NCBI RefSeq assembly: GCF_902706195.1
Contig: NZ_CACSJO010000020.1
Span: 31,096 to 95,095 of the forward strand
Reading direction: 5' to 3'
DNA: 64,000 nt
Source of the DNA: Novosphingobium sp. 18050
GTDB lineage: Bacteria; Pseudomonadota; Alphaproteobacteria; Sphingomonadales; Sphingomonadaceae
The notes under the pieces: model-generated
Database searches by the model: none
What the model was told of the DNA's origin: nothing
Seen by the model: the letters and a program-made list of their open reading frames with translations, nothing else
In this document: positions 52,313-63,307 of the stretch, piece by piece
Layout of the letters: each line of letters opens with the position of its first letter
Numbering within the stretch: the first letter of the stretch is position 1
Position numbers and translations under genes: made by a program

Positions 52313-52852
52313 ATGCGGAAATCGACGATCGCCATAGCGTTGGCAGGCGCAACAATTTTGCTGGGCGCCTGCGCTTCGATCCCCAAGCCTGGCCCGGTTG
52401 GGAATGATGCGGTTCCGCAGCCGAGCAAGGCCGTCGACGTAGAGCGCTACATGGGCCGCTGGTACGAGCAATACCGCTATGAGGCGTCGTTCCAGAAGGA
52501 CATGGACGGTGTCATGGCGGATTACTCACTCAACGACGACGGCACCGTGAAGGTACTCAACCGCGGCCTCAAGAATGGCAAATGGAAGCAGTCGATCGGC
52601 AAAGCCAAGGTCGTCGACACCGCAACTAACGCCAAATTGAAGGTCTCCTTCTTCGGACCATTCTACGGCAATTACTGGGTGCTGGATCACGGCGATGACT
52701 ACGAATGGTCGATCGTCGGCGAACCATCCGGTCGCTACTTGTGGGTCCTCACCCGAGAAGCTCGCCCAAGCGTCGATCTGCTGTCGAGTTTGGAGGTGCG
52801 AGTGAAGGCTCTCGGTTACGATTGGGGTCTTGTCCGAAAGACGCAGCAATAG
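52313..52852 (+). CDS. Outer-membrane lipocalin (Blc-like)
   Basis: This 179-residue protein has a lipoprotein signal with lipobox LLGAC (about residues 17-21). It then has the lipocalin motif YMGRWYEQYRYEASFQ, ADYSLNDDGTVKVLN, and the late FGPFYGNYWVLD and YLWVLTR strands. Blc proteins are stress-induced outer-membrane lipoproteins that bind lysophospholipids and fatty acids. The ATG follows AGGAGCGTCC. It is a monocistronic gene. Confidence 0.9.
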   Translation: MRKSTIAIALAGATILLGACASIPKPGPVGNDAVPQPSKAVDVERYMGRWYEQYRYEASFQKDMDGVMADYSLNDDGTVKVLNRGLKNGKWKQSIGKAKVVDTATNAKLKVSFFGPFYGNYWVLDHGDDYEWSIVGEPSGRYLWVLTREARPSVDLLSSLEVRVKALGYDWGLVRKTQQ

Positions 52853-52918
52853 GCATTGGAAACTACGCTCGGTGACGAAAAAAATCGTCGTTTTAATCCG
52901 TCACAGATGAGAAACTGT

Positions 52919-53165
52919 GATTGAGCAACCTCACGTCTGGGAAATGAATCGGGTCGGGATCACGCATCCCGGCATTCCCATTTAATTTAGGCTTTGTTGT
53001 CGCAGGCCCATGTTTCGTCGATTTCGACGAGAACGACGGAGACGAGGGGCAGGCGCGCCTGGTCGTTAGGGAAGACCCTGACCTTGACGGTAGGGCGCTT
53101 GAGTTCCTGCTGGACGGCGCGCTCGATCGGGTTGGAGGTCGCAGGCGCCGGCGGTGGTGCTCAGG
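52919..53165 (-). mobile_element. IS256-family transposase C-terminal remnant, copy 2
   Basis: This is nearly identical over about 245 bases to 42201-42445, in the same orientation, with a few substitutions and one base lost. It breaks off inside the alkB-like gene end. With copy 1, it forms a 10.7-kb-spaced direct repeat. Confidence 0.75.
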
Positions 53166-53713
53166 AAGGGCACAGCGCTTGTCTCACAAGACTGCGGAAA
53201 GTAATCGACCAGCGCCGAACCGTCATTTCGGCAATACTGTGCTCCCATCCGTGCCTTGCCTCTCCGGCAATGTGATAGACCGATCGCGGCCGGGCTTGGT
53301 GCACGAAGCGGTCGAAACCGCGCTCGCGCAGCCGCCGGAAGCGCAGTGTCGCCGGATTGCCGAGCGACACCCCCAACATATGCTCGAACGCACGGCGATC
53401 CTTGCGCCAGCCGATCCCGGCGCCGGGATCATAGCGGATCAGCAGCGCCTGCTCGAGCTCAGTTGCCGGCAGTCCGGCAGTTGCAGCGCCTTTGGAACTC
53501 GCCGTGGTCGAAATCGTAGCTCCACCCGAACGAGCAGGTGAGCCGCTTGCCCAGCCAGCCCTGGAAGCGGAGCGGCCTGAAATCGCACCCTGCGATCCGC
53601 GCAATGAGCTGCGCCTCCTTCCCGGCCGAGATCACCTCGTCCCAGCCGCGCGGACCTGGCAAGGTCTCGCCCGGATCGCCGGGCAGGCCGCCGAAAAGAT
53701 CGCGCTGGGGCAT
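53161..53713 (-). pseudogene. Frameshifted AlkB-type 2-oxoglutarate dioxygenase
   Basis: The N-terminal part (from ATG 53713: MPQRDLFGG, then LIARIAGCDFRPLRFQGWLG and FGWSYDF) and the C-terminal part (ELEQALLIRYDPGAGIGW, then RSVYHIAGEARHGWEHSI and RWSITFRSL) are in different frames. The switch is near 53470. The Fe-binding HxD of GWHRD reads GWRKD, so one ligand is lost as well. The 3' end runs into the IS256 remnant. AlkB removes alkyl groups from bases in DNA. This copy should be inactive. Confidence 0.75.
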
Positions 53714-53976
53714 CAACGCAGCTGGCTGTCCTTGCTGCCGCGCCGGTTTATGGCCGAGTGGGCGACCTGCCTGTCGCGCAGGGACTGGCACGCGACGCAG
53801 GTGCGCGCGCCGGGAAGTGCCCGGCGCCGCCCTTCCGGGATGAGATCGCCGCACTCCTCGCATTCGTTCAGCCCCTCACCTTTGGGCATGCGGGCTCGAG
53901 CCGCAATGACCGCGTCCTTGAGGCTATCCTCGATCTGGTCCTGAACGGCGCCGTCGGGCGCCCAGCCATTGGCCAT
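53713..53976 (-). CDS. DksA/TraR-family C4 zinc-finger protein
   Basis: This 87-residue protein has the four-Cys motif CEECGDLIPEGRRRALPGA, then CVAC, of short DksA/TraR proteins, after a helical N terminus. Such proteins bind RNA polymerase through its secondary channel and modulate stress or growth-rate responses. It overlaps the alkB-like start by one base, so the two were one operon. Confidence 0.85.
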   Translation of the reverse strand: MANGWAPDGAVQDQIEDSLKDAVIAARARMPKGEGLNECEECGDLIPEGRRRALPGARTCVACQSLRDRQVAHSAINRRGSKDSQLR

Positions 53977-54075
53977 GGCACGTCTCCTTTCCGCACCCTC
54001 AAGATGGGGACTATCGCGCTGATTTCATCGGGCACCGAAAACCCCGGCACGCGCGGCGTTCCCGGGGATTCCTGG

Positions 54076-54255
54076 TCACGCTCCTTTGGCGCGCTGGCCC
54101 TCGGGATAATCCTCGGGCTTCACCGAGCCGACCATCGGCCGGCCCTCCAGCTTTTCGGGCTTCTGCCCACTTTCATTCTGGACATGCGGGTCGGCGGCAT
54201 CCGGCCTGGCGTCGCCAAGCTGGCCGTGCAGATTTTCCGGATCGCTTTCTTGCAT
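54076..54255 (-). CDS. Small hydrophilic protein, unknown function
   Basis: This 59-residue protein has an excellent AAGGAGG ribosome site 6 bases before its ATG. The sequence is polar and Pro/Gly/Glu-rich (QNESGQKPEKLEGRPM), probably disordered, without Cys or signal. It lies among stress-type genes and is likely a small stress protein. I do not recognise a family. Confidence 0.6.
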   Translation of the reverse strand: MQESDPENLHGQLGDARPDAADPHVQNESGQKPEKLEGRPMVGSVKPEDYPEGQRAKGA

Positions 54256-54916
54256 GGCTTGCCTCCTTATGCGGCGATGAGGTTGACGGCCGTTGGCTTG
54301 GCGTTGGGGAGGCCCGAAGCCTTGGCCTGCGCCATCAGCTCCTGCTTGCGGCCGATCACTGGCAAAGGTCACAAGGTCGATTGCGACAGGCGCAGTCTGT
54401 TCGGCAAGGCGCGCCAGCACTTGCGCCTCCAGATCGGTACGGCCTTCACGGTACAAAAGCGAGCGATCCCAATAGATGCGAAGCCGGCCACCCGGCACCG
54501 GCTGCTTCGGCTCGCTGGCCGCCGTATCAGAAAACCTCACCGCTCGAATGCCGAGCGACGATCATCAGCCCGGCCAGCGCGCCGCCGGTAACTGTCAACC
54601 ATTCGCGCACCACGGCTTTGCCGAGCAGCGCCTTTCCGTGCCAGATATCGCCGCTCCGGGCCAGATCGGTGGGCTGGCCGGCGAAGGGGCGGCGGGCGCA
54701 GCGGTATAGCCGCCAGCGGTAACGGCAATCGTCACCCGCCCGATAGCCGTGTCGCGGGCGAACGGCAGGACCAGGCCGACAGCGGGATCGAAAACCGCAG
54801 CATCGGCACTCCTCCCGCTCACTCGCCGGCGAGACTGCCCTGCTTTGAACGCAGCAGCAATGCACAGAGCCGTAGTCTGACAAAGGAAATGAACCGGCCG
54901 ATCAGACCCTTTCCGC
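54256..54916. other. 660-base degenerate stretch with coding remnants
   Basis: On the minus strand, GGRLRIYWDRSLLYREGRTD and PVAIDLVTFASDRP (about 54370-54520) resemble the start of a von Willebrand/VIT-type domain. Other frames give PAVGLVLPFARDTAIGRVTI. Nothing continuous remains, so I read it as a collapsed gene. Confidence 0.35.
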
Positions 54917-55693
54917 CTAAACGGCTGGCTGGCGCTCTCCGGCTTTGGGTCGTGCTGGCAGCATAGCGCGAAAGTATGGAATACAAAGGGCTAGTCCCAG
55001 CACGACCCAAAGCAGGTCCACACCAACAGACACCAAATTCGGCAGGCCGAAAGTGACGAGGTGAACCGCTCCCAACGCCAACAGCACGGCGCCGTTTGCA
55101 GTCCGTAACAGCGGCGCCGAAGATGACGTCCGCCCCGCCGCCAACACTATCACCCAGACAAGCAATGTCGTGGCCCAATAGACTGGCAGAGCCGAAGCTG
55201 TACCTGTCATCTCACCGAGTGCGGTGGCCGCCAGGGCCAGCGGTTGCTCCCACAGCAGTCCGGTCCATAGTCGTTCAAGGCGAGGCGCCGGACGCCCTGT
55301 CGCGGCGACGGGCAAGCCATACGTTGCCGCCATACGGTTGTGCAGGTCGGCATTGGTCAGGCGTTTGCTACCGCCCCAGCGCAGACGGAAGACGTCCTTG
55401 AGGATCCGGCGATGGACCAGGATACCGGTGAACAGACTGGCCAGCAGCACAGTACCGAAGATCCCGACAAGATAGCGGTCCAACGCACCGGGAAGGGTCA
55501 GGTTGAAGTGCAGCGTCTGCACGAATTCGACCCATGGCACCTCCTCCCCCGGACCCAGGTGGCCGGCGGCATCGGCGCTCCATTCCCGGTGATCACCCTG
55601 CTCGCCTACCAGCCCCGTGACCCGGGGGGCGAAACAATGACCCAAAGGCTGGACCGCGCTGTAGAATAATGCCGATGATGACGCTTTCCACAT
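54917..55693 (-). pseudogene. Truncated PepSY-associated membrane protein
   Basis: This 258-residue frame carries VQTLHFNLTLPGALDRYLVG, IFGTVLLASLFTGILVHRRI and LRWGGSKRLTNADLHNRMA, the signature of PepSY-associated TM proteins (iron-uptake-linked inner-membrane reductase-like). The segment that should follow (the helix containing the second half of the LHNR region) jumps to PVAATGRPAPRLERLW, and the N-terminal PepSY domain is absent. This implies internal and 5' deletions. Four to five membrane helices remain. It may be expressed but is probably not functional. Confidence 0.55.
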
Positions 55694-55743
55694 AAGCGCC
55701 TACTGTCGTCTCGGTGCAAGGAAGGGCGAGTACTGACAGCGCG

Positions 55744-56781
55744 ATGGCTGATTTATTCAAGACGCTTTCAAAGGCAGCACGCTTGGCCCGAAAGGGGCGA
55801 CCGGTGTCGGCGATGGTCGCCCTGCAAAGCAGCCTGAAGGGCGGAGGCACCTCTAAACGAAAGCCCCCCAAAGCCGCTGCCCGGAGCGGCACGCCTAAAC
55901 CTGCCACCGCAAGGCAGCCACGCCCTGCACCCGGCAGTTTCATCACCGATGAGTTTCATTGCTCTCATGGAAAGCTGTCTTACCGGCTCTACACCCCGCG
56001 CGGTCCGAAACGCAAGAACCTGCCCTTGGTAGTGATGCTGCATGGCTGTTCGCAGACCGCGTCCGACTTCGCTGTCGGCACCGGCATGAACGCGCTGGCC
56101 GATGAATTGGGCTGCCTGATCCTCTACCCGCAGCAGTCTCAGCGTGAGAACCTTGCGCGCTGCTGGAACTGGCATCGCCCGAAGAACCAGTCGCGGGGCG
56201 AGGGAGAGCCGGCGCTCATCGCAGCCCTCACCCGTCATGCGACCGCGCTTGGCAACGGGAATCCGAAACGAGTCTATATCGCCGGCATCTCGGCGGGCGG
56301 CACTGCCGCTGCAATAATCGGGGCGGCTTACCCAACACTTTTCACTGCGGTAGGTGTCCATTCCGGCGTCGCCCGCGGTAACATCCGTACATTGCCTGGG
56401 GCGCTTGCCGCAATGCGCGGCGAAAGTCGCGCCCGCCTGACGACAAAGGCGCCTCGGCCATTGCCAACGATTGTATTCCACGGAGACGGGGACCGCGTCG
56501 TTCATCCGTCCAACGCCGCCGGATTCCTTGATACTCTTGAAAGGTCACAGCCTGGCGGGCTGGTGTCTAAGTCCGTCTATGGAAAATCCGGCAAGGGCCG
56601 GGATTTTACCCGTAAAGTCTATCGGTCATCGAGCGGGGAAATCCTGCTGGAGGACTGGACGGTTCACGGCAGCGGCCATGGATGGTCGGGCGGCAATGCC
56701 TTTGCCTCATATACGGACCCCGCAGGACCGGACGCATCCCGGGAGATGCTCCGTTTTTTTCTGTCGCGGCGAAAAGCCTAA
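55744..56781 (+). CDS. PHB depolymerase / LpqC-family esterase
   Basis: This 345-residue protein has a basic, Pro/Lys-rich N-terminal tail (about 80 residues). The type-1 catalytic domain follows: VVMLHGCSQTASDFAVGTGM oxyanion region, lipase box GISAGG (Ser near 183), Asp in HGDGDRVVHP and His in GSGHGWSGG. Members hydrolyse short-chain polyhydroxyalkanoate or feruloyl-type esters. There is no typical signal peptide, so an intracellular role is likelier than secretion. It is preceded by the broken PepSY gene, divergently. Confidence 0.87.
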   Translation: MADLFKTLSKAARLARKGRPVSAMVALQSSLKGGGTSKRKPPKAAARSGTPKPATARQPRPAPGSFITDEFHCSHGKLSYRLYTPRGPKRKNLPLVVMLHGCSQTASDFAVGTGMNALADELGCLILYPQQSQRENLARCWNWHRPKNQSRGEGEPALIAALTRHATALGNGNPKRVYIAGISAGGTAAAIIGAAYPTLFTAVGVHSGVARGNIRTLPGALAAMRGESRARLTTKAPRPLPTIVFHGDGDRVVHPSNAAGFLDTLERSQPGGLVSKSVYGKSGKGRDFTRKVYRSSSGEILLEDWTVHGSGHGWSGGNAFASYTDPAGPDASREMLRFFLSRRKA

Positions 56782-56991
56782 CCGGCATTGCGGGCTCGGC
56801 GGATGTGGGCCGGAGGGCGCAAAACTCCTCTGCCTTGCCCACCGAATTTCGAAACGACCGAATGGCCGAATTCGCTGCGATGCCAGAGTTGGATTTCACG
56901 ACATCGGCCTTTGGCGTCGGAACCGTATCGGCCCGTCGCGCGCTATGACTCCAGAGTGATCTGCAAAGGCAGACCAAGCAAGGAGACGATC

Positions 56992-57168
56992 ATGAGCATC
57001 GAAGGCAAAGCCAAGGAAGCCGCCGGCTACGTGAAGGAAGAACTGCACGAGCACGGCAAATCGCCAGAGAGCCAGAAGAAGGCGCAGGAAGGCCGCGATC
57101 TTCGCAATGAAGGTCGGGTCGAAGACGGCAAGCCGCCCAAGCCGTCCCAGCCCGGCACCGGGCGCTGA
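56992..57168 (+). CDS. Small CsbD-like stress protein
   Basis: This 58-residue hydrophilic protein (MSIEGKAKEAAGYVKEELHE, then DLRNEGRVEDGKPPKPSQ) has AAGGAG 6 bases upstream and a terminator right after. The KAKEAAGYVKEE start resembles CsbD-type stress proteins, though the match is short. Confidence 0.65.
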   Translation: MSIEGKAKEAAGYVKEELHEHGKSPESQKKAQEGRDLRNEGRVEDGKPPKPSQPGTGR

Positions 57169-57175
57169 TATCACG

Positions 57176-57199
57176 AACCCCCGCTCCGGCGGGGGTTTT
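57176..57199 (+). terminator. Rho-independent terminator
   Basis: AACCCCCGC and GCGGGGGTT form a 9-base stem with a TCCG loop and a short T run, directly after the small CsbD-like gene. Confidence 0.85.
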
Positions 57200-57250
57200 C
57201 ACGTATCCCGGCGACAGGATGCCATCGTCAATCACTTTTGCGGGACTCCC

Positions 57251-58921
57251 ATGACCTGCTCCGTCGCATTCGTGGGCGCTGGCCCCACCACCATCTACAC
57301 GTTACATTCGCTGCTGACGGAGCGCCCCGCCCCGTTCGAGCTTAGTCTGTTTGAAAAGCAGCCATCCGTTGGCCGAGGCACCCCCTATCGGCCGGGCTGG
57401 AACGATCCGGCGATGCTTTCCAACATCGCCAGCATCGAAATTCCCCCACTCGCCGCGACCATGGTGGAATGGCTGCACGGCCAAAGCGACGAGCGACTTG
57501 CCCGGTTGCACATCGGGCGGGAGGACATAGACGAACGCACGTTCTACCCCCGGCTCGTCCTGGGCGAATACTTCTCGGATCAGATGCAGGCGCTGCTGGA
57601 AGACGCGGCCTTGCAGGGCATCGTCGTGACTGTCCGCACCCGCTGCGAGGTAAAGGACGCAGTCAGCGGCCCCGAGGGCATGATCCTGCGCGTCCGGCCC
57701 GAAAACGGTGAGTTATTCGAAGCGCGCTTCGATCACGTCGTCCTCGCGACGGGCCACCAGTGGCCGGAGCATCCCGAGGTTCGTCCCGGCTATTTCGCCA
57801 GCCCGTGGCCCGCTTCCGAGATCGAGAAGATCCCCGCCACTCGGGTCGGCATTCGCGGCTCCTCGCTCACCGCGATCGATGCCGCCGTCGCGCTCGCCGT
57901 CGCTCATGGTGACTTCGTGGAGACGGAAGACGGCGACATCGCCTATATGCCGGGACCGGATACCGGCGCGTTCCACATGACCATGTTGTCGCGCAAAGGC
58001 CTCCTGCCCGAGGCCGACTTCTACTTCCCCATCCCCTACGAACCACTGACAGTTTGTACCAAAGAGGCAATCGAACTGCTGATCACGTCGCAAGACCCGT
58101 CTCTCCTCGACCACACGTTCGAGCTGTTCAAGCACGAGCTTGCCGAGGCAGATCCGGCTTATGCAGAGCAGACCGGCCTTGCGTCCCTTGGCCTCGAGGA
58201 TTTCTGCGAGGGCTATTTCAGCCAGCGCCTTACCAGTGACCCATTCGTCTGGGCGCGGGATAATCTCGCCGAAGCGGAGCGGAACTACGAAAATCATCAC
58301 GTCGTAGCGTGGCGCTATGCCATCCTGCGCATGCACGAAGTCGTCGAGGGCATTGTCCCCCATCTGAGCGACGAGGAATTCGGGCGCTTCTCGCGATACC
58401 TGAAGACGGTCTTCGTCGATGACTACGCCACTGTGCCGCACGAATCCATTCAGCGAATGCTGGCGCTTCACCGCGCCGGCAAGCTGGATGTCATCGCAGT
58501 GGGAGAGGACTACACCATCGATACGCATTCCCCCCGCGATGGCGCCATCCTGAAACAAGGCACTTTGGAAACCCATTTTCCGGTCTTCATCGAAGCTACC
58601 GGCCAGCGTGCGCTTGCCGCCAAGGATTTTCCCTTCCCGTCGCTACGCGACCAGGGGATCGTTCGTGATGTGAGCGCAGCCGCAGAAGGTGCGCCGACCA
58701 GAGGTATCGCCATCGACGACCAGTTTCATCTCGTTTCGGCAGAGGTCCCGATCGACCAGCTGTTCTGCCTCAGCCTGCCCTTCATCATGGGGCGGCACCC
58801 GTTCGTGCAGGGCATCACCAGTTCCTACGAACTGGGCCAGATTGTAGCCCATGAACTCGCCGCCGCGATCGACCGGCACTGCGCGCCGAACGACACCGCC
58901 GGGGAATTGACCATCCGATGA
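57251..58921 (+). CDS. FAD/NAD(P)-binding protein (NAD_binding_9 type)
   Basis: This 556-residue protein has an N-terminal dinucleotide motif GAGPTTIYTLHSLL (about residues 9-22), a mid-protein VVLATGHQWPEHP and GIRGSSLTAIDAAVAL, and a C-terminal FCLSLPFIMGRHPFVQGITS. This is the layout of the HycA/NAD_binding_9 group of putative oxidoreductases of unknown substrate. The start ATG 57251 gives the family N terminus. It is translationally coupled (ATGA) to a DUF1543 gene, a pairing worth noting. Confidence 0.82.
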   Translation: MTCSVAFVGAGPTTIYTLHSLLTERPAPFELSLFEKQPSVGRGTPYRPGWNDPAMLSNIASIEIPPLAATMVEWLHGQSDERLARLHIGREDIDERTFYPRLVLGEYFSDQMQALLEDAALQGIVVTVRTRCEVKDAVSGPEGMILRVRPENGELFEARFDHVVLATGHQWPEHPEVRPGYFASPWPASEIEKIPATRVGIRGSSLTAIDAAVALAVAHGDFVETEDGDIAYMPGPDTGAFHMTMLSRKGLLPEADFYFPIPYEPLTVCTKEAIELLITSQDPSLLDHTFELFKHELAEADPAYAEQTGLASLGLEDFCEGYFSQRLTSDPFVWARDNLAEAERNYENHHVVAWRYAILRMHEVVEGIVPHLSDEEFGRFSRYLKTVFVDDYATVPHESIQRMLALHRAGKLDVIAVGEDYTIDTHSPRDGAILKQGTLETHFPVFIEATGQRALAAKDFPFPSLRDQGIVRDVSAAAEGAPTRGIAIDDQFHLVSAEVPIDQLFCLSLPFIMGRHPFVQGITSSYELGQIVAHELAAAIDRHCAPNDTAGELTIR

Positions 58922-59430
58922 AGCTTTTCGCGATTTACATCGGGGGTGAATATCCCGGCGCCAACATCGAAGTCCACGACGTCCGCTTTGCAGTGGCGCA
59001 GCGCATCGAGGATACGTACCCTGCCCTGCGTGAGCAATGGTGGGGCGTGCCCAGAAGCCTGCACATCGACTGCTGGGCGGAAGTGACCGAGGCCGACGGC
59101 TACGCGATCTCGCTAAGGCCCGAGCCGTACGATGGCCCCGAAAAGCTCTATTTCGTCAATCTGGGCGGCTATGAACCCGGAGAGTTCGCAGAACGGCACC
59201 GCAACATCTTCGTGATCGCTGAAAGCGAATCCAAGGCCAAGTACAGGGCCGTGAAAACGGTGAAAACCTGGACGGACCCGCACAAGGACGATCTCTACGA
59301 GGCCGAGCAGGCTTTCTGTCTGAGCGATGGCCCGGCAGGAGAGCGTCTCTTCGTGCACCTCACCTCTATTGTCGGACAGGGCCAGCCGGCTTTCACCAGC
59401 AAATATATCCCGATCCGCAAAGCGACGTAG
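58918..59430 (+). CDS. DUF1543-family protein
   Basis: This 170-residue protein has MKLFAIYIGGEYPGANIEVH, then DVRFAVAQRIEDTYPALREQ, the DUF1543 hallmark. A second half (YFVNLGGYEPGEFAERHRNI) looks like a repeat of the same fold. The function of the family is unknown. It overlaps the FAD protein gene by 4 bases, so the two probably work together. Confidence 0.85.
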   Translation: MKLFAIYIGGEYPGANIEVHDVRFAVAQRIEDTYPALREQWWGVPRSLHIDCWAEVTEADGYAISLRPEPYDGPEKLYFVNLGGYEPGEFAERHRNIFVIAESESKAKYRAVKTVKTWTDPHKDDLYEAEQAFCLSDGPAGERLFVHLTSIVGQGQPAFTSKYIPIRKAT

Positions 59431-59449
59431 CGCTGCCTTAGCCGCGCCA

Positions 59450-59737
59450 TCAGGCGCCTTTGGTGCGCTTGCGGGAAGAAACGCGCGTCATTGGGTCGGG
59501 TTTGCTCGGAGGCTTCCAGTCCGGCGGGGGCGCCAACCTGCGATGGTTCGTCCCCAGCCCCATTGCCCCCGGCTGCTGGCGGATCAGACCGGACAGATCG
59601 GAATGCGCGGCATCGTCCGCTGACGCACCCCCGCGAATGAGATTGATCTGGTCGCGCAGGCGGCTGGCTTCCTCGAAATCGAGCGCCTTGGCTGCCTCCT
59701 CCATTCGTAAATGCAGGTTTTCGACAGTGTCCGCCAT
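59450..59737 (-). CDS. UvrB/UvrC-motif protein
   Basis: This 95-residue protein has one UVR motif (MEEAAKALDFEEASRLRDQI) at residues 12-31. This short helical hairpin mediates UvrB-UvrC contact and also occurs in small stress proteins such as McsA. The remaining C terminus is basic and disordered. The start ATG 59737 has AGAAGG upstream. It lies 28 bases after the next minus-strand gene, probably in the same operon. Confidence 0.78.
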   Translation of the reverse strand: MADTVENLHLRMEEAAKALDFEEASRLRDQINLIRGGASADDAAHSDLSGLIRQQPGAMGLGTNHRRLAPPPDWKPPSKPDPMTRVSSRKRTKGA

Positions 59738-59765
59738 GTCGCAACCTTCTCCGTGCGAGGAGATA

Positions 59766-60044
59766 TCAGCCATCTTCCTCACGATGCGCAGGGTCGCGCT
59801 GTGTACCGGCCTGGACGCCGCTTTCCCGATAGGCACGTTCGTCCTTTAAGCCCTTTTCGGCCTGCACCGGATTTGCACCCGCACCGCCGCTCCCGCGGAG
59901 GTTCGCGCCCGGATTGCGCCGCTCTTCCTCGAGCGAGCGGATACCTTCGGCGTCCTCCTGCTCTCTCGGTAGCTTGCGGGGCGTCCCGCCAGAACTGGTT
60001 ATCTTGCGAGAATTCTGAGGTTTGAATTCGCTGTCACTGTTCAT
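59766..60044 (-). CDS. Hypothetical hydrophilic 92-residue protein
   Basis: The start at 60044 has GGAGAA 6 bases ahead. The sequence is Arg/Glu/Gly/Asn-rich with no hydrophobic core (EEERRNPGANLRGSGGAGAN), probably disordered, like small stress-induced proteins. I do not recognise a family. It is divergent from the catalase gene and upstream of the UVR-motif gene. Confidence 0.6.
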   Translation of the reverse strand: MNSDSEFKPQNSRKITSSGGTPRKLPREQEDAEGIRSLEEERRNPGANLRGSGGAGANPVQAEKGLKDERAYRESGVQAGTQRDPAHREEDG

Positions 60045-60292
60045 GATGCTTTCTCCACGATGCCACCCGGAAAAGCCGCGAGCCAAGGCTTGTGTTTCCG
60101 CAGCCAGATGCCTTGCCGACCGCACGTGGCAGGCAAGGGACGAAACGTTGCTGTGGGCATGTGGGTGCGCGATGCAACACGCGCTCTTCCCGGCTCAGCC
60201 GGTGGGTTGGCTTCAATTATTTGTATCTAGCTGCATCCCACTGCCGCGTTGCCGGTTCTCAAAAGGGAAAAGACAAAATCGAGGAGCGAACC

Positions 60293-62386
<2,094 letters not shown>

Positions 62387-62486
62387 AGCGCAAACAAAGA
62401 TGGGGCATCTGGTTGCGACCAAGCTGCGTCGCTCACTCACCGGTCCCCCACCATAATGACAATCCGCGAAGGCTAATGGAGCGGCA

Positions 62487-62987
62487 ATGCAAATCGAAGT
62501 GTTTCATCTGGAAGAGCGCGATTGGGTACCAAACAATGGCAGGCTTCCGGTCATCGTCTATCGCCAGGCCGTGGATGCCGGCAGTTGCGAGAACATTGCC
62601 GCTGCATTTGAAGGAGCGTTCGCGCACAACGGCTGGCCAGCCCAGTGGCGCGGCGGCATCTATGAGTACGATCGCTATCACTCCACCGCCCATGAAGTTC
62701 TCGGGGTGGCGTCCGGCTCGGCACAGTTGGTCATAGGCGGACCCGGTGGCCGCGAGATCGAGGTGACTGCCGGCGATGCCGTGCTATTGCCGGCGGGAAC
62801 GGGCCATCGCTGCCTCGCCGCCGCCGAAGAGTTCCTCGTCGTCGGCGGCTATCCGGGCGGACAGAAATGGGACATCTGCCCCGACGCACCGTCTGACGAG
62901 GCCCGCGCCCGTATGGTCACGTTGGCCTTCCCGCCGTGTGATCCCGTCTGGGGGACAAGCGGTCCTCTCGTCGATCACTGGCGATGA
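62487..62987 (+). CDS. Cupin-domain protein (YjlB-like)
   Basis: This 166-residue protein has IYEYDRYHSTAHEVLGVASG, then AGDAVLLPAGTGHRC, the two conserved cupin motifs with metal-binding His residues, like the YjlB family. The ATG follows GGAG. It lies 100 bases after katE. The role is unknown. Peroxide or aldehyde detoxification is sometimes proposed for relatives, but there is no direct evidence here. Confidence 0.82.
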   Translation: MQIEVFHLEERDWVPNNGRLPVIVYRQAVDAGSCENIAAAFEGAFAHNGWPAQWRGGIYEYDRYHSTAHEVLGVASGSAQLVIGGPGGREIEVTAGDAVLLPAGTGHRCLAAAEEFLVVGGYPGGQKWDICPDAPSDEARARMVTLAFPPCDPVWGTSGPLVDHWR

Positions 62988-63298
62988 CCGGGACCGACAG
63001 TTCTCACACGGCGGATTTCAAGCCGGACTCGACGCAGACGAAACGAAGGCCGTCGAGGAAAGGTGCGCAGGCTCATCAAGATCGTTCATGAGATGGCACG
63101 CCTCCAGGGAGAGGAGGAAGTGCGCCGCCCCGCCCTCGCTCTGACCTATCGGGCATGGCCGCAGGGTTTGGCGATCGCGCTGTCGTTGCTGTGCAAATGT
63201 TGATTGCCACTGAGATGTGACCCGGGGGGCGTATAAATTACCATTGAGAATTGACCCATGTTTCCCTCGCCTCCGGCTGCCAGTCGGAGGGTCGTGGA
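62988..63298. other. Intergenic stretch and left end of the IS21 element
   Basis: 62988-63198 holds no recognised gene, although one open frame (about 63070-63203) looks weakly coding. From about 63199 the IS21-type end begins. Two 21-base direct repeats (63203-63223 and 63237-63257, 17 of 21 identical, with TGAGA and TGACCC cores) are the multiple terminal transposase-binding sites typical of this family. Confidence 0.6.
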
Positions 63299-63307
63299 GT
63301 GATCGAC

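Noticed and set aside
53977..54060. GGAAC followed by GTT upstream of the DksA-like gene, as a second EcfG promoter
   Set aside because: The spacer is only 14-15 bases rather than 16-17, so it does not meet the consensus.
60045..60292. Search for an EcfG promoter between the 92-aa gene and katE
   Set aside because: No GGAAC element with proper spacing was found on either strand, so stress-sigma control of katE is not supported here.
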